From: CAVTHW01 sp963734625
Lineage (GTDB): Bacteria; Acidobacteriota; Terriglobia; Bryobacterales; Bryobacteraceae
Length of the DNA: 64,000 bases
Reading direction: 5' to 3'
Assembly: GCA_963734625.1 (NCBI GenBank)
Contig: CAVTHW010000014.1
Location: forward strand, 303,629-367,628
Shown: in pieces, positions 16,972 through 25,963 of the stretch
Layout of the letters: each line of letters opens with the position of its first letter
Position numbering within the stretch: the first letter of the stretch is position 1
Translations under genes and position numbers: made by a program
Notes under the pieces: generated by a model
The model's database searches: none
Told to the model about the DNA's origin: nothing
What the model saw: only the letters and a program-made list of their open reading frames with translations

Positions 16972-18066
16972 ATGCTTTCTCGTCGCTCAATTCTGAAAGG
17001 CGCGGCGCTATCCCTGGGTGCGCCGATGATCAACCGCGGCCGATTCTCCCTTTTTGCCCAGGGTGACACGGAGTACTCGGTTCGCACCGTGGATTTGGTT
17101 CGCCGCTCCACGGTGATCGACATGTTGGGCCTGTTGACCTTGGACTACAGGAAACTGTCGGCCTGGGAAACCAATCCGGGCCGCTTCCGGCAAGCCGATT
17201 TTCTGCGGTTGAGGGATTCGGGGATTACAGTGTTCCACCCCGCCGTCGGGTTCACCGCGGGGGACATCTACACCGACTCATTGCGGGACATCATTGGGTG
17301 GAACGCGTTCATCGCGGCGCACGGTGAGAAATTCCAGCGCATCGAAAGAGTCGAACATTTCGAACAGGCCAAAGCGGGCGGAAAGATCGGCATCCTCATC
17401 GGCCAGCAGAACTCCGCGCATTTTCGAAGCGTCGAGGACGTGGACCGCTTCTATAATTTAGGGCAGCGGGTCTCGCAGCTTACCTATAGCGATAACCGGA
17501 TCGGCGGAGGATCTTCCGATCCACGAGACCAGGGCCTCCGGGAATACGGCGTTCAGATCGTGGAGCGTATGAATGAAGTTGGCATGGCCGTCGACATTTC
17601 GCACTGCGGCGACCGGACCACCCTGAATGCTATAGAAGCCTCCCGCAAGCCGGTCCTCATTACGCACTCCAACTGCCGCGCGCTGGTTCCGGCGAGCGCC
17701 CGCTGCAAAACGGATGAAGCCATCAAGCGCATGTCGGCCAAGGGAGGCGTCATGGGCATCACCATGGTCCGCGCCTTTGTCCGGGCCACGGGACGAGTCA
17801 CGATCGCAAATGTACTGGATCACATCGACCACGTGACCAAGCTGGTCGGGGTCGAGCATGCCGGCATCGGGACCGACGTCGATCTGGACGGGCGGGATAC
17901 CGCGGTTCTTCCCACAAGGAAGCTCGACCTTGACGGAATCGACTATGCCAAGAAGGTCTACGAACTGACCGAAGGCTTGGTGAGCCGGAACTATTCCGAC
18001 CGGAACATCGAACTCATTCTCGGCGGGAATTTCGCGCGGGCGCTCACCGAGACGTGGGCGGTTTAG
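16972..18066 (+). CDS. M19 (membrane dipeptidase-like) protein lacking several metal ligands
   Basis: A 364-residue protein with a twin-arginine leader (SRRSILKG), so probably exported. The fold and order of motifs follow renal-dipeptidase-type M19 peptidases: DISHCG near residue 204, THSNCRAL near 225 and GIGTDVD near 298 keep the later ligands. The first HxD motif is replaced (VIDMLGLL), and the bridging Glu of the usual EG motif is replaced (IGQQNS). The binuclear zinc site of classical dipeptidases therefore cannot form as usual. It may bind one metal, use another substrate, or be inactive. It follows the decayed gene by about 50 bp and converges with the next gene. Confidence 0.8.
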   Translation: MLSRRSILKGAALSLGAPMINRGRFSLFAQGDTEYSVRTVDLVRRSTVIDMLGLLTLDYRKLSAWETNPGRFRQADFLRLRDSGITVFHPAVGFTAGDIYTDSLRDIIGWNAFIAAHGEKFQRIERVEHFEQAKAGGKIGILIGQQNSAHFRSVEDVDRFYNLGQRVSQLTYSDNRIGGGSSDPRDQGLREYGVQIVERMNEVGMAVDISHCGDRTTLNAIEASRKPVLITHSNCRALVPASARCKTDEAIKRMSAKGGVMGITMVRAFVRATGRVTIANVLDHIDHVTKLVGVEHAGIGTDVDLDGRDTAVLPTRKLDLDGIDYAKKVYELTEGLVSRNYSDRNIELILGGNFARALTETWAV

Positions 18067-19125
18067 GCCGAGCGAGGGTCACCGTCAGCCTCCCGTCACG
18101 CACGAGCCGGCCGCGCTGGTCTTCGCTAAGCTCCGTCAGTTTCTGGCTGTAGGCGGGCTGGCCAGAGTCGTAGGGACGACGGAGGATCTGAATTTCGCTG
18201 GTGAGTTCCGCCTGGATCTCCATGTCAATCAGGCCGTCGCGGTCAGTAGGGCCGAACCCTTGGCCGAAGAACCCGCACGTTGCACCCGCGCCGGTCCACA
18301 GGACGCCATAGCCCGCCGCCGGCCGGCCGTCGTGCTCCTGGATCTCCAGCGTGAACGTCCTGCGCTCAACCTCGTCCCAACGCCTCCGAATCACCATCCG
18401 ATCAGCAGTGTCCGTCCGAATCCCGACACTCACCTCCCGCCACACCCATGCAGAATCCGCCGGTGAAACCTTGGGCCACGAAGAAGTACCCAGGTACAGC
18501 GCCACTCCCGGCTGGGACACAAACATCACCTGTCCTCGCTCGTCCGTGGTTTCTTCGGCGAGAGGCTCCGCAAAGCGCAGACCACGGTGAACAGCGCAAT
18601 GGTTTCGCTGGGTTACATAGACATCAAGCGGGACCCGTCTCCCCACCAACGCTGAGCCGTCCTCGTTGAGCAACGTAATGCGCCGCTCGACAAACGCGGG
18701 CAGCAGTAGAGATGGCGCGCCATCGGGCGATGGCTGAGGACGCCCGAGGCTTCGGAAGTACGCGTCGAAGCCCTCGACGAACTCCTCCGCCGAGGCGGGC
18801 TATTGGCCGTCGGCGGAAAATCGGGTCCGCGATACCAGCGGCCATCGGAAAACTCGATAGCGGCCAGGAAGATCTCGGGACTCAAGACCGGCAGCTCGGC
18901 CGAATCCAACCGCGCGTCGAAGACGCCGCCTCGGATCACCCCCGCCTTGACGCGTTCCACACTACCCCAGCCAATCACATAGATCCAGACGGTGGCGTCG
19001 TCGATGGGACGGTCCGGCGTGCCCAGAGTGAGGTGATAGCGGCCGGTGAAGACCGTTGCAGCGGCGGCCGGGCAGAGGTGCGAGAAGACCACCAAACCAG
19101 CGAGCAGAACCCACCGGCAGCACAT
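18044..19125 (-). CDS. secreted protein of unknown family, frameshifted
   Basis: Read as one gene of about 360 residues split by a single frameshift near 18786-18800. The first part (19125 down) has a signal peptide ending CPAAAA and beta-rich sequence (RYHLTLGTPDRPIDDATVWI). The second part runs without stop to 18044 (LNEDGSALVGRRVPLDVYV ... LTVTLARPKPP). In the region between, the third frame reads SAEEFVEGFDAYFRSLG and joins both parts smoothly if one base is added. No catalytic motif is evident; repeated short beta segments suggest Ig-like or carboxypeptidase-regulatory-like domains. It overlaps the 3' end of the M19 gene by 23 bp, tail to tail. Confidence 0.55.
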
Positions 19126-19467
19126 GTCATCCTCATTCTAGAGCGTTCTTGAAAGCGTGCCAGCCTGAAGCGCGCGGGTCATTCGGGAGCTTCGCTGTCC
19201 GGGGAATCGCCATGAGGCCTGAAGATGGCGGTCGGAGAAATCGCGCAGTTCAGGCTGAGCTGTTTTTCCGGCACGGCAAGCCGCTGACGCAGGGTGCAGC
19301 AATTGTCGCCGAAACGAACATGTCCCGCATTTTGCGCCATTCGAACCTTGATATCTCTTAATAGCTAATCTATTGAAAATGATATGAGTTGCGGTCCCCC
19401 CGCCGGCGCCGCCCGGATATCGGCCCACAGGCCCCCAACGTGCCTGAGAAACCGATGGAGGAAACCG
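19126..19467. other. intergenic region with probable promoter of the hemerythrin operon
   Basis: About 340 bp without a convincing gene. The only A/T-rich part is 19352-19387, where ttgata and tattga are 17 bp apart, a weak sigma-70-like promoter. Nothing else was recognised. Confidence 0.35.
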
Positions 19468-19644
19468 ATGTTCTGGCAAACCCGCAGGAACAGAGACGCG
19501 GCGGACAGCGCAAAGGAGCGCGAAGCGTTTCTTCGGAGGCTCAGAGAGGTTCTTGAGCCCTATTCGAAGACTCCCGAGCCTGCGGAGTTGCGGTTGGCTG
19601 GCTGGGCGCAGCGGCCCGTAAGCCGTGACGGAAATCCTGCCTGA
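19468..19644 (+). CDS. short hypothetical protein
   Basis: A 58-residue frame with a strong ribosome-binding site (ggagg, six bases before ATG). The product is charged and mainly helical (DSAKEREAFLRRLREVLEPYSK) and matches nothing I know. Its end overlaps a possible upstream GTG start of the hemerythrin gene. It lies 23 bp before the ATG preferred for that gene, so the two are probably co-transcribed. It could also be a leader peptide or a chance frame. Confidence 0.4.
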   Translation: MFWQTRRNRDAADSAKEREAFLRRLREVLEPYSKTPEPAELRLAGWAQRPVSRDGNPA

Positions 19645-19666
19645 GAAGCAAACTCTGGAGGTGTAC

Positions 19667-20335
19667 ATGTCCGATTCGAACTTGCCCAACGTGATTGTGG
19701 GAATGCTCGCGATTCATGCCGTTATCACCCGAAGCTTGGAAGTGGCAGTTAAAAGGAGCGAAGACTTTGCGCAACCGGGCTTCAACGACAGCTCCCCGCG
19801 CGAAGGATTCATCAGCTACCTCCGGTGCCTGGTCTCCGTGCTGAGCGTCCACCACGAAACCGAAGACACCCTGGCCTTCCCCTGCTTTCGAGAAAAGCTG
19901 GATGCGCCATATGACCTATTGACCGAACAGCATCGGCTGTTGGATCCGCTGCTGGAAGAAGCCGAGGCCGAGATCGAAAAGGCCGCCGCCGACCCCAACG
20001 CCACCCATCCCATGCTAAGGCTGAGGTTCGTGCTGCGCAGGATCCTGGAGTTTTGGCATCCGCACATCGCGATAGAAGAAAAGCACTTCACCCTGGACCG
20101 GTTCGAGTCCCTCCTTCCTCCCGAGGAGCACCGCCGGCTGATTTCGCTTTTCATGGAGCACATGCAGCGGCACACGGGCCCGGACTATCTGATCGTGCCT
20201 TTCCTGCTGCACAACTTGGCTCCAGACAAGCGGAGGTTCTTTGCCGCCGAGATGCCGCCCATTGTGATCGAACATCTTGTGCCGGTCGTCTGGAAGGAGA
20301 AGTGGGCGCCCATGCAGCCGTTTCTGCTGGATTAA
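19667..20335 (+). CDS. hemerythrin HHE domain protein
   Basis: Start at the ATG at 19667, preceded by ctggaggtgtac; about 222 residues. The di-iron ligand pattern of hemerythrin-like domains is visible in order: HAVITR near residue 16, HHETED near 62, HRLLD near 87, HPHIAIEEKHF near 130 and HMQRHTGPDYLIVPF near 165. Such four-helix bundles bind oxygen, nitric oxide or iron, and serve in oxygen sensing or in repair of iron-sulfur damage. The extra C-terminal helix region (IVIEHLVPVVWKEKW) is unassigned. No signal peptide, so cytoplasmic. It is followed by tandem R1 repeats. Confidence 0.82.
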   Translation: MSDSNLPNVIVGMLAIHAVITRSLEVAVKRSEDFAQPGFNDSSPREGFISYLRCLVSVLSVHHETEDTLAFPCFREKLDAPYDLLTEQHRLLDPLLEEAEAEIEKAAADPNATHPMLRLRFVLRRILEFWHPHIAIEEKHFTLDRFESLLPPEEHRRLISLFMEHMQRHTGPDYLIVPFLLHNLAPDKRRFFAAEMPPIVIEHLVPVVWKEKWAPMQPFLLD

Positions 20336-20436
20336 TCGACATCAGTTGATCTCGAGCGGCTCCGCACGGTCTCGAACGGGAGCGTGTGCTCCCGATACCA
20401 CTTCGCGTCCCGCTCCGGCGCCACCCGTCTTTGCTG

Positions 20437-20880
20437 CTGAATCACGTGGGCGTCCACTCTTGTGTCGCGCACTGCGACATACAAGTGGACTCGCCGGCGT
20501 GATTGTGGGGCACCCACTTCGGGAAGCGGCCCAACCGGCGCCAGTCATAGAGAACCATGCCAAAGCCGGGCACAGAGCTGGGGCAGCCATTTCTGGCTGC
20601 CGCCGGGCTTCTGCCCGGCGTCTTGCGACAGCCCGAAAATACCCAGGCTGAAAGCCTGACCCAACGTGGGCGTCCACTTTTGTGTCGCGCACTGCGGCAT
20701 ACAAGTGGACTCGCCGGCGTGCTTGTGGGGCAGCCATTTCTGGCTGCCGCCGGGCTTCTGCCCGGCGTCTTGCGACAGCCCGAAAAAACCCAGGCTGAAA
20801 GCCTGACCCAACGTGGACACTCTGTCTTTACTGCTGAGTAACGTCGGCGTCCACTCTTGTGTCGCGCACCCGCTATTGAA
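20437..20880. repeat. tandem R1 palindromic repeats, about 2.5 copies
   Basis: Two near-identical blocks with ggcagccatttctggctgcc and gccgggcttctgcccggc (centred about 20600 and 20760) plus a more diverged first block. Each is flanked by a unit with cttgtgtcgcgcac and gtggactcgccggcg. The period is about 160-190 bp, far too long for CRISPR spacers. The Arg/Ala/Gly-rich frames across it are artefacts of the repeat. Confidence 0.85.
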
Positions 20881-20924
20881 GCACCGCCGCGCACTCGCGC
20901 TCGACTGGCGCGGTCAAGAGGCTC

Positions 20925-21662
20925 CTACCGGATCTTCTCGTCCTTTTCGATCTTGCCGTCGCGGACGTGGATCACGCGGTGGGCGTACATGGCGATGTCG
21001 TGCTCGTGGGTCACCAGGATGATGGTGTTGCCCTGCTGGTAGAGGCGGTCGAACAACCCCATGATTTCGTTGCCGGTGGCCGAGTCCAGGTTGCCCGTGG
21101 GTTCGTCCGCCAGCAGAATCGAGGGATGGTTCACCAGCGCCCGGGCCACGGCCACGCGCTGCCGCTGGCCGCCCGACAACTCGGTTGGCTTGTGGTGCAT
21201 CCGGTCTTCCAGATCCACCATGCGCAGGGCTTCCTTGGCTCTCTCGGTCCGGGCGTCGATCGCCATGCCGCCATAGATCAGCGGCAGTTCCACGTTGTGC
21301 AGCGACGTCGCCCGAGGCAGCAGGTTGAACGTCTGGAAAACGAAGCCGATTTCCTTGTTCCTGATCCGCGCCAGATCGTTGTCGCTGAGATCGCTGACCT
21401 CGTGGCCGTTGATGTAATACTGGCCGGCAGTCGGCGTGTCCAGGCAGCCGAGCAGGTTCATCAGTGTGGATTTGCCCGAGCCGGATGGCCCCATGATGGC
21501 GACGTACTCGCCACGCTTGATCTCCAGGTCCACCCCGGAGACGGCGTGAATTTCCTGGTCGCCCATAAGGTAGGTCTTCCAGAGGCCGTAGGTTCGGATG
21601 ACGACGCCTTCCTGCCTCAACTGCTCGCCGCGTTGGCTCAACTCAACAACTGCTTTTGACAT
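20925..21662 (-). CDS. ABC transporter ATP-binding protein, MacB/LolD type
   Basis: A 245-residue ATPase with Walker A GPSGSGKS near residue 59, Q-loop VFQTFNLLPR, signature LSGGQRQRVAVARAL near 162, and Walker B ILLADEPTGNLDS. The NLLPRATSLHNVELPL region is typical of the MacB/LolD (type VII, mechanotransmission) branch, which exports lipoproteins, peptides or antibiotics across the periplasm. It lies 34 bp downstream of the periplasmic adaptor gene, so they form one operon. No gene for the membrane permease is adjacent. It may be encoded elsewhere. Confidence 0.9.
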   Translation of the reverse strand: MSKAVVELSQRGEQLRQEGVVIRTYGLWKTYLMGDQEIHAVSGVDLEIKRGEYVAIMGPSGSGKSTLMNLLGCLDTPTAGQYYINGHEVSDLSDNDLARIRNKEIGFVFQTFNLLPRATSLHNVELPLIYGGMAIDARTERAKEALRMVDLEDRMHHKPTELSGGQRQRVAVARALVNHPSILLADEPTGNLDSATGNEIMGLFDRLYQQGNTIILVTHEHDIAMYAHRVIHVRDGKIEKDEKIR

Positions 21663-21696
21663 GGTTTACTCTCTCTAAAGAAATAGAATTCCCGGT

Positions 21697-23124
21697 TCAC
21701 TTCGGCGTTTCCGCCACCACCACCTGGTTGTCCACCTTGAGGCGGGCCCCGTTGCGCAAGGTGCGGATGACCCTGTAGCTGCCCGTAACGATCTCGTCGC
21801 CTTCCTTCAGCCCGTTCAGCACTTCCGTGTCGGTGGACCCGGTGATGCCGGTGTCCACTTTCCGGAACTCCGCTTTGCCGCCCGCCACCACGAACACTCC
21901 CGTCAACTCTTCCTTCTTCGCCTTCTCCGCCGCCGGATTGGTTGCCGCGGCCGCGGCCTTCTGCACGCCCGCCTTCGTCACCGGCTCCAGGTCGCCCTTC
22001 TGCCGCACCGTCAGCGCCTGAATCGGGATGGTCAGCGCCTTGCTCCGCGTCGCCGTGGTGATCTTCACGCTGCAGCTCAGCCCCGGCCGGATCTCTTCCG
22101 GCGGATTGTCCAGCGCGATCACCACCTTGAAGTCCTTGGCCTCCTGGCTGGAAACCGCGCTTTGCGACGCCGCCAGCCCCGAACTGCGCAGTATGGCCGT
22201 GTTGCCGATCTCTATCACCTTCCCCTTAAACGTCTTGTTGGGGATCGCGTCAATCGTGATCTCGGCCGCCTGGTTCAACTGCACGTTCACTATGTCGGTC
22301 TCGTCCACCCGCACCTCGGACGTGATCAAGGACATGTCCGCGATGGTCATAATCAGGCTGGACGAGGAGTTCTGGATGCCCGGCACCACCGTCTCGCCCA
22401 GCCGCACCGGCAGGTTGGTGACAATTCCATCCAGCGGCGCGAAGCTCTGGTACTTGTCCAGGACGTCGGTCACCCGCACCACCATCGCCTCGCTCTGCGC
22501 CACCCGCCGCTTGCTGCTCTCCACCTGGGCCGCCGTCTGCGCCCGCTGCGCCCGCGCCTGCGCCAGTTGCGCCTGGGCCTGCCGCAGCGCCGCCTGGGCC
22601 GAAATGTAGGCCGCGTTGCGCTGGTCGTAGTCCTGCTTGGCGATCAGCTTCTTCTCCAGCAACTGGCTGCCCCGGTCGAAGTCCAGCTTGGCCTTGTCGG
22701 CGTCCGCCCGCGCCCGGTCCACGCTGGCCTGCGACGTCTTCAGGCTCTCGTCGAAGGCTTGCAGCGCCGCCTGCGAGGCCACCGCGTCGGATTGCACCGA
22801 ACTGAGCGCCGCCTTCTGCGAGTTCAAATCGGCCGTGGCCTGCACCGCCTCCAGCCTGGCCAGAAGCTGCCCCTTCTTCACCCGGTCGCCTTCTTTGACC
22901 AGGATCTCCGTCAGCCGGCCCATGGCGTTGGCGCCGATGTTGATGTAGTTACGAGGCTTGATCTCGCCCGAAGCGGTCACCGTCGAGGCCAGGTCCTGCC
23001 GCGCCACCTTGCCGGTCTGCACCGTCACGATCTCGGCCTGGCTCTTACGTACCCCGTAGTACACGCCCCCGGCCAGCCCCAGCACCACTATCACCGCCAG
23101 CCAGATCTTCCACTTGGTCTTCAC
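21697..23124 (-). CDS. periplasmic adaptor subunit of a MacAB-type efflux system
   Basis: A 475-residue membrane-fusion protein. One N-terminal membrane anchor (about residues 7-25, WLAVIVVLGLAGGVYYGV) leads to a lipoyl half (SGEIKPRNYINIGANAMGRL), a long Ala/Gln-rich coiled-coil hairpin (about 95-215), the second lipoyl half (APLDGIVTNL) and beta-barrel domains. This is the MacA layout. It links an inner-membrane MacB-type permease with an outer-membrane channel. It is upstream of the ATPase gene in the same operon. The segment at about 385-410 (AAAAATNPAAEKAKKEEL) is a low-complexity insert. Confidence 0.88.
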   Translation of the reverse strand: MKTKWKIWLAVIVVLGLAGGVYYGVRKSQAEIVTVQTGKVARQDLASTVTASGEIKPRNYINIGANAMGRLTEILVKEGDRVKKGQLLARLEAVQATADLNSQKAALSSVQSDAVASQAALQAFDESLKTSQASVDRARADADKAKLDFDRGSQLLEKKLIAKQDYDQRNAAYISAQAALRQAQAQLAQARAQRAQTAAQVESSKRRVAQSEAMVVRVTDVLDKYQSFAPLDGIVTNLPVRLGETVVPGIQNSSSSLIMTIADMSLITSEVRVDETDIVNVQLNQAAEITIDAIPNKTFKGKVIEIGNTAILRSSGLAASQSAVSSQEAKDFKVVIALDNPPEEIRPGLSCSVKITTATRSKALTIPIQALTVRQKGDLEPVTKAGVQKAAAAATNPAAEKAKKEELTGVFVVAGGKAEFRKVDTGITGSTDTEVLNGLKEGDEIVTGSYRVIRTLRNGARLKVDNQVVVAETPK

Positions 23125-23232
23125 GCGAATTGCTCCACAGGGTTCAGACGCAGAACCGGGCTCTCATGTTCAATCGTTCCGGAGCCTCCATCGTACCATT
23201 TAACTTCTTGCATTTCCTTGCGTTGGGCGGGG

Positions 23233-24093
23233 CTACCCGGCAGCCTCCGTGAAGAAACTCCCCATCTTGCGAAACTTCGCGTAGCGCTGCTCCAGCAGTA
23301 GGGGCAGTGGCAGAGCTCGTAATTCGGACAAAGCCTGTCGAAGCGTATTTCGCAGCGCCCCGGCAGCCAGATCGATATCCGCGTGGGCGCCCTCAGGAGG
23401 TTCGGGGATGGTCCCATCAATGAGTCCCAGGCGCAGCAGATCCTGAGCGGTCAGTCTCAGGGCGGCCGCAGCCAGCTCGGCTTTGCCTGAATCACGCCAG
23501 ATGATGGCTGCGCAGCTCTCCGGGGAGATCACACTGTATACCGCGTTTTCGAACATATACACGCGGTCCCCAACTCCCATGCCCAGCGCGCCGCCGCTGC
23601 CCCCCTCGCCGATACAAACGACCACGATGGGAACCGGCAGCCGGGACATCTCGCGCAGGTTGACGGCTATCGCCTCGGCCTGGCCCCGCTCTTCGGCGTC
23701 GATGCCGGGATAGGCGCCCGGCGTGTCCAGCAGGGTCAGCACCGGCCGCCCGAACTTGGCCGCCATCCGCATGACGCGCAAGGCCTTACGGTAGCCTTCC
23801 GGCTTGGACATACCGAAGTTGCGGTGGAGCTTCTGCTTGGTGTTCCGCCCCTTCTGCTGGCCCACCACCATGATCGGACTACCCTCAAAAAAGGCCGTTC
23901 CACACACGATGGCCGGATCGTCACCGAAGGCGCGATCTCCGTGAATCTCCTGGAAATCATTCAAAATACGCGGGATGTAGTCCAGCGTGTGCGGCCTCTG
24001 GGGGTGCCGCGCGAGCTGGACCCGTTGCCAGGCCAGGTTGGTCAGCGGGGCTTCCAATGCCTCGCCAGGCTCTCTTGTCGGTTCAGACTCCAT
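23233..24093 (-). CDS. accA: acetyl-CoA carboxylase carboxyltransferase subunit alpha
   Basis: A 286-residue protein with the AccA core. It has GDRAFGDDPAIVCG near residue 52, QKGRNTKQKLHRNFGM near 80, the oxyanion and biotin-side glycine motif DTPGAYPG near 117, and EGGSGGALGMGVGD near 155. AccA and AccD form the carboxyltransferase that moves CO2 from carboxybiotin to acetyl-CoA, the first committed step of fatty-acid synthesis. The protein is slightly shorter than the usual 310-320 residues because the N-terminal extension is short. It lies 108 bp upstream of the efflux operon on the same strand; accD is not in the window. Confidence 0.95.
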   Translation of the reverse strand: MESEPTREPGEALEAPLTNLAWQRVQLARHPQRPHTLDYIPRILNDFQEIHGDRAFGDDPAIVCGTAFFEGSPIMVVGQQKGRNTKQKLHRNFGMSKPEGYRKALRVMRMAAKFGRPVLTLLDTPGAYPGIDAEERGQAEAIAVNLREMSRLPVPIVVVCIGEGGSGGALGMGVGDRVYMFENAVYSVISPESCAAIIWRDSGKAELAAAALRLTAQDLLRLGLIDGTIPEPPEGAHADIDLAAGALRNTLRQALSELRALPLPLLLEQRYAKFRKMGSFFTEAAG

Positions 24094-24171
24094 CCCTTAA
24101 ATGATAAAACGTCTGCGATCCGCCGTGGTTACCTAAGGCCGGCAAAAACCCGAGCTACAGTGATTCAGCGT

Positions 24172-24288
24172 GGGGTCAGGCTTTCAGCCTGCCGCCGGCA
24201 TTTCTTCGGCCTGCCCTACAAGCCCGCCGGCGATTCCAGGTTGTGGAGTGGGCCGCCAGGCCCGCAATGTCGGCGGTCCCGCCGGCAG
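24172..24288. repeat. R1 fragment plus a 46-bp dispersed repeat (R3)
   Basis: 24172-24210 matches the part of R1 that reads tcaggctttcagcctgccg. 24243-24288 is a 46-bp block starting gtggagtgggccgccagg and ending cggtcccgccggcag that recurs with 3 mismatches at 54360-54405. Both copies lie in non-coding DNA next to R1 sequence. The rest of 24094-24315 shows nothing else. Confidence 0.75.
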
Positions 24289-24315
24289 AGCCATCCCGGA
24301 TGACTGGAGGCTGAA

Positions 24316-25395
24316 TTATTGCCTGGCCTGCTCCAGGCGGTTTCTCAGCGCCTCGGCCAGGATCCGGACGTTAGGTTCGCGGAACAACCTCGTGCCCTTC
24401 CCAGGCACCTGACAGACCTCCAGGCCCCCGGCGGCTAGAGCCTTCCAGAGCAATTCGGGATCCTTACGAAGGCCATCCTGACCCTGAAAATAGACGATCT
24501 TGCCGCTATATGCCTGCGGCAAGTAGGCGTGATTAGCCCGAAAATTGCGCTGGAACACGTTCAGGCCGCGGAGACTACGCGGCAGAGGATACCCGGTACC
24601 GATCCAGAACTTGCAGATCATCTCCGCCAGAGCGTACCCGAGACGCGTCATTCTGAACCGTATTCGACCCAGAACGTAGGCCGACTTTGCCCGCAAGTTT
24701 AGGCCGGACATGCGCCTCCGGTGATACCGCACTCCTTCGAGCAGGGATGTCACTTTCTTCCATCCGCCGTCGGTGTCAAATATGGCAAGCAGTGCCACCT
24801 TCTCATCCCGGGCCTGGAGTTGGCGGGCCATCTCAAAGGCCACGTAGGCCCCCAGGCAGAAGCCTCCCAGAAAATAGGGGCCTTGCGGCTGCAGTGTTCG
24901 CAACTCCTCAATGTAGCGGGCCGCCATGGATTCAACATCCTCCAGCGGCTGCCGGCTTCCATCCAGCCCGGCCGACTGCAGTCCGTAGAGCGGCTGATCG
25001 GATCCCAGATGCCGGGCCAGATCGCGATAGAACAAAGTCTGACCGCTCTGCGCGTGCACACAGAAAAGCACCGGCCTCTGACCTTCGGGCTGGATAGGAA
25101 CCAGAGAGGACCACTGGGACGCCCATCCGTGTTCACGTAGAAGGCCGGCCATTTCTGCAAGAGTTTGGGCCTGGAAGATGGTGGCCAGCGGAAGACTGCG
25201 ATGAAACGTCTTTTCGATTTGGGCGAAAAGCGACGCCGCGAGCAGGGAGTGCCCTCCCAGTTCGAAGAAGTTGTCCCCCCGGCGAATGCCCTGCACACCC
25301 AGGACCCGCTCCCAAATCCCCCTAAGTTGGACTTCAAGAGCGTCCTGCGGCGCTTCGCCAGTCTCCACAGTGAACCAGTCGGTCGAAGTCCCCAT
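24316..25395 (-). CDS. peptidyl carrier protein - thioesterase didomain, 5'-truncated NRPS end
   Basis: A 359-residue protein. Residues about 17-90 are a carrier domain with FFELGGHSLLAA, whose Ser (about 50) takes phosphopantetheine. Residues about 105-355 are a type I thioesterase. The nucleophile motif reads GGFCLGA (Cys near 180 instead of Ser), and the usual His in the C-terminal VPGxH motif appears as VPGKG. The N-terminus lacks the adenylation domain and begins with a short unrelated lead. The segment EAPQDALEVQLRGIWERVLG looks like the normal linker just before a carrier domain, so the gene appears cut from a longer synthetase. A free-standing carrier-thioesterase is the alternative. 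Confidence 0.75.
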   Translation of the reverse strand: MGTSTDWFTVETGEAPQDALEVQLRGIWERVLGVQGIRRGDNFFELGGHSLLAASLFAQIEKTFHRSLPLATIFQAQTLAEMAGLLREHGWASQWSSLVPIQPEGQRPVLFCVHAQSGQTLFYRDLARHLGSDQPLYGLQSAGLDGSRQPLEDVESMAARYIEELRTLQPQGPYFLGGFCLGAYVAFEMARQLQARDEKVALLAIFDTDGGWKKVTSLLEGVRYHRRRMSGLNLRAKSAYVLGRIRFRMTRLGYALAEMICKFWIGTGYPLPRSLRGLNVFQRNFRANHAYLPQAYSGKIVYFQGQDGLRKDPELLWKALAAGGLEVCQVPGKGTRLFREPNVRILAEALRNRLEQARQ

Positions 25396-25891
25396 CCTGC
25401 TGGATTTTGCCAGGCACTTCGTTCCCTCCTACTTCCATGCGCAGCAGACCGGGATGTTCTATCAGACCCATCTCATGGTCAACTTCGACGAGCCGGTAAG
25501 TTGTTACTGCCGTGCGTGCACCAAGCCTATCTACCCGCAGTTAACCTCGGACGGCTACGTTTCCTGTTGCGATTGGGCGTCCTTCGGACCTGACTACCTG
25601 TCGGGCGCGCTCCAGCAGTGCATTTACGGCAAGTGGGACAGGGAGCAGAAGAAGATCATTTACTTCCCCGAGGCGATGGCGCGCGTTGAGAGCCGCAACG
25701 TCCAGCATCTGGGCGAAGGGGACTGCAAGGGCTGTGAGATCCTCGAACACTGCGCCGGCGGCTGCATCGGGAAGGTGATGGTCCGCTCGGGGGATCTCCA
25801 CCGGGTGGACCCCAATTGGTGCGCGGCGGTGCTGCATCTCGCCCGCCACATACCGCAGAACACGGGCGTCTACCCCGTCCGGCACTCCTGA
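25380..25891 (+). pseudogene. radical SAM / SPASM domain protein, C-terminal fragment
   Basis: From about 25380 the frame encodes about 170 residues of a SPASM-type C-terminus with the expected cysteine spacing: CYCRAC, then SCCDW, then KGCEILEHCAGGCIGK, and a last Cys in NWCAAV. SPASM domains bind auxiliary [4Fe-4S] clusters in enzymes that mature ribosomal peptides or modify sulfatases. The radical SAM core with its CxxxCxxC motif is absent. Upstream the frame only runs antisense through the carrier-thioesterase gene. The natural sequence seems to begin at VEVPILLDFARHFV. It is a decayed remnant, probably from a natural-product cluster. Confidence 0.7.
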
Positions 25892-25963
25892 TACAAAGGA
25901 CCGGCCACCTGAGTTGCCAGAGGGCAGGAACACAGAGCCGCTTCAAAACGTATCATGTCACTA

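Noticed and set aside
20437..20880. Possible CRISPR array
   Set aside because: The repeated unit is 160-190 bp and carries two internal hairpins, without short spacers. It is the R1 dispersed repeat in tandem.
22162..23301. Arg/His/Leu-rich plus-strand frame of 379 codons
   Set aside because: Antisense to the MacA-type adaptor; no family resemblance.
25271..25380. N-terminal extension of the SPASM fragment
   Set aside because: These codons are the antisense of the carrier domain and show no radical SAM sequence.
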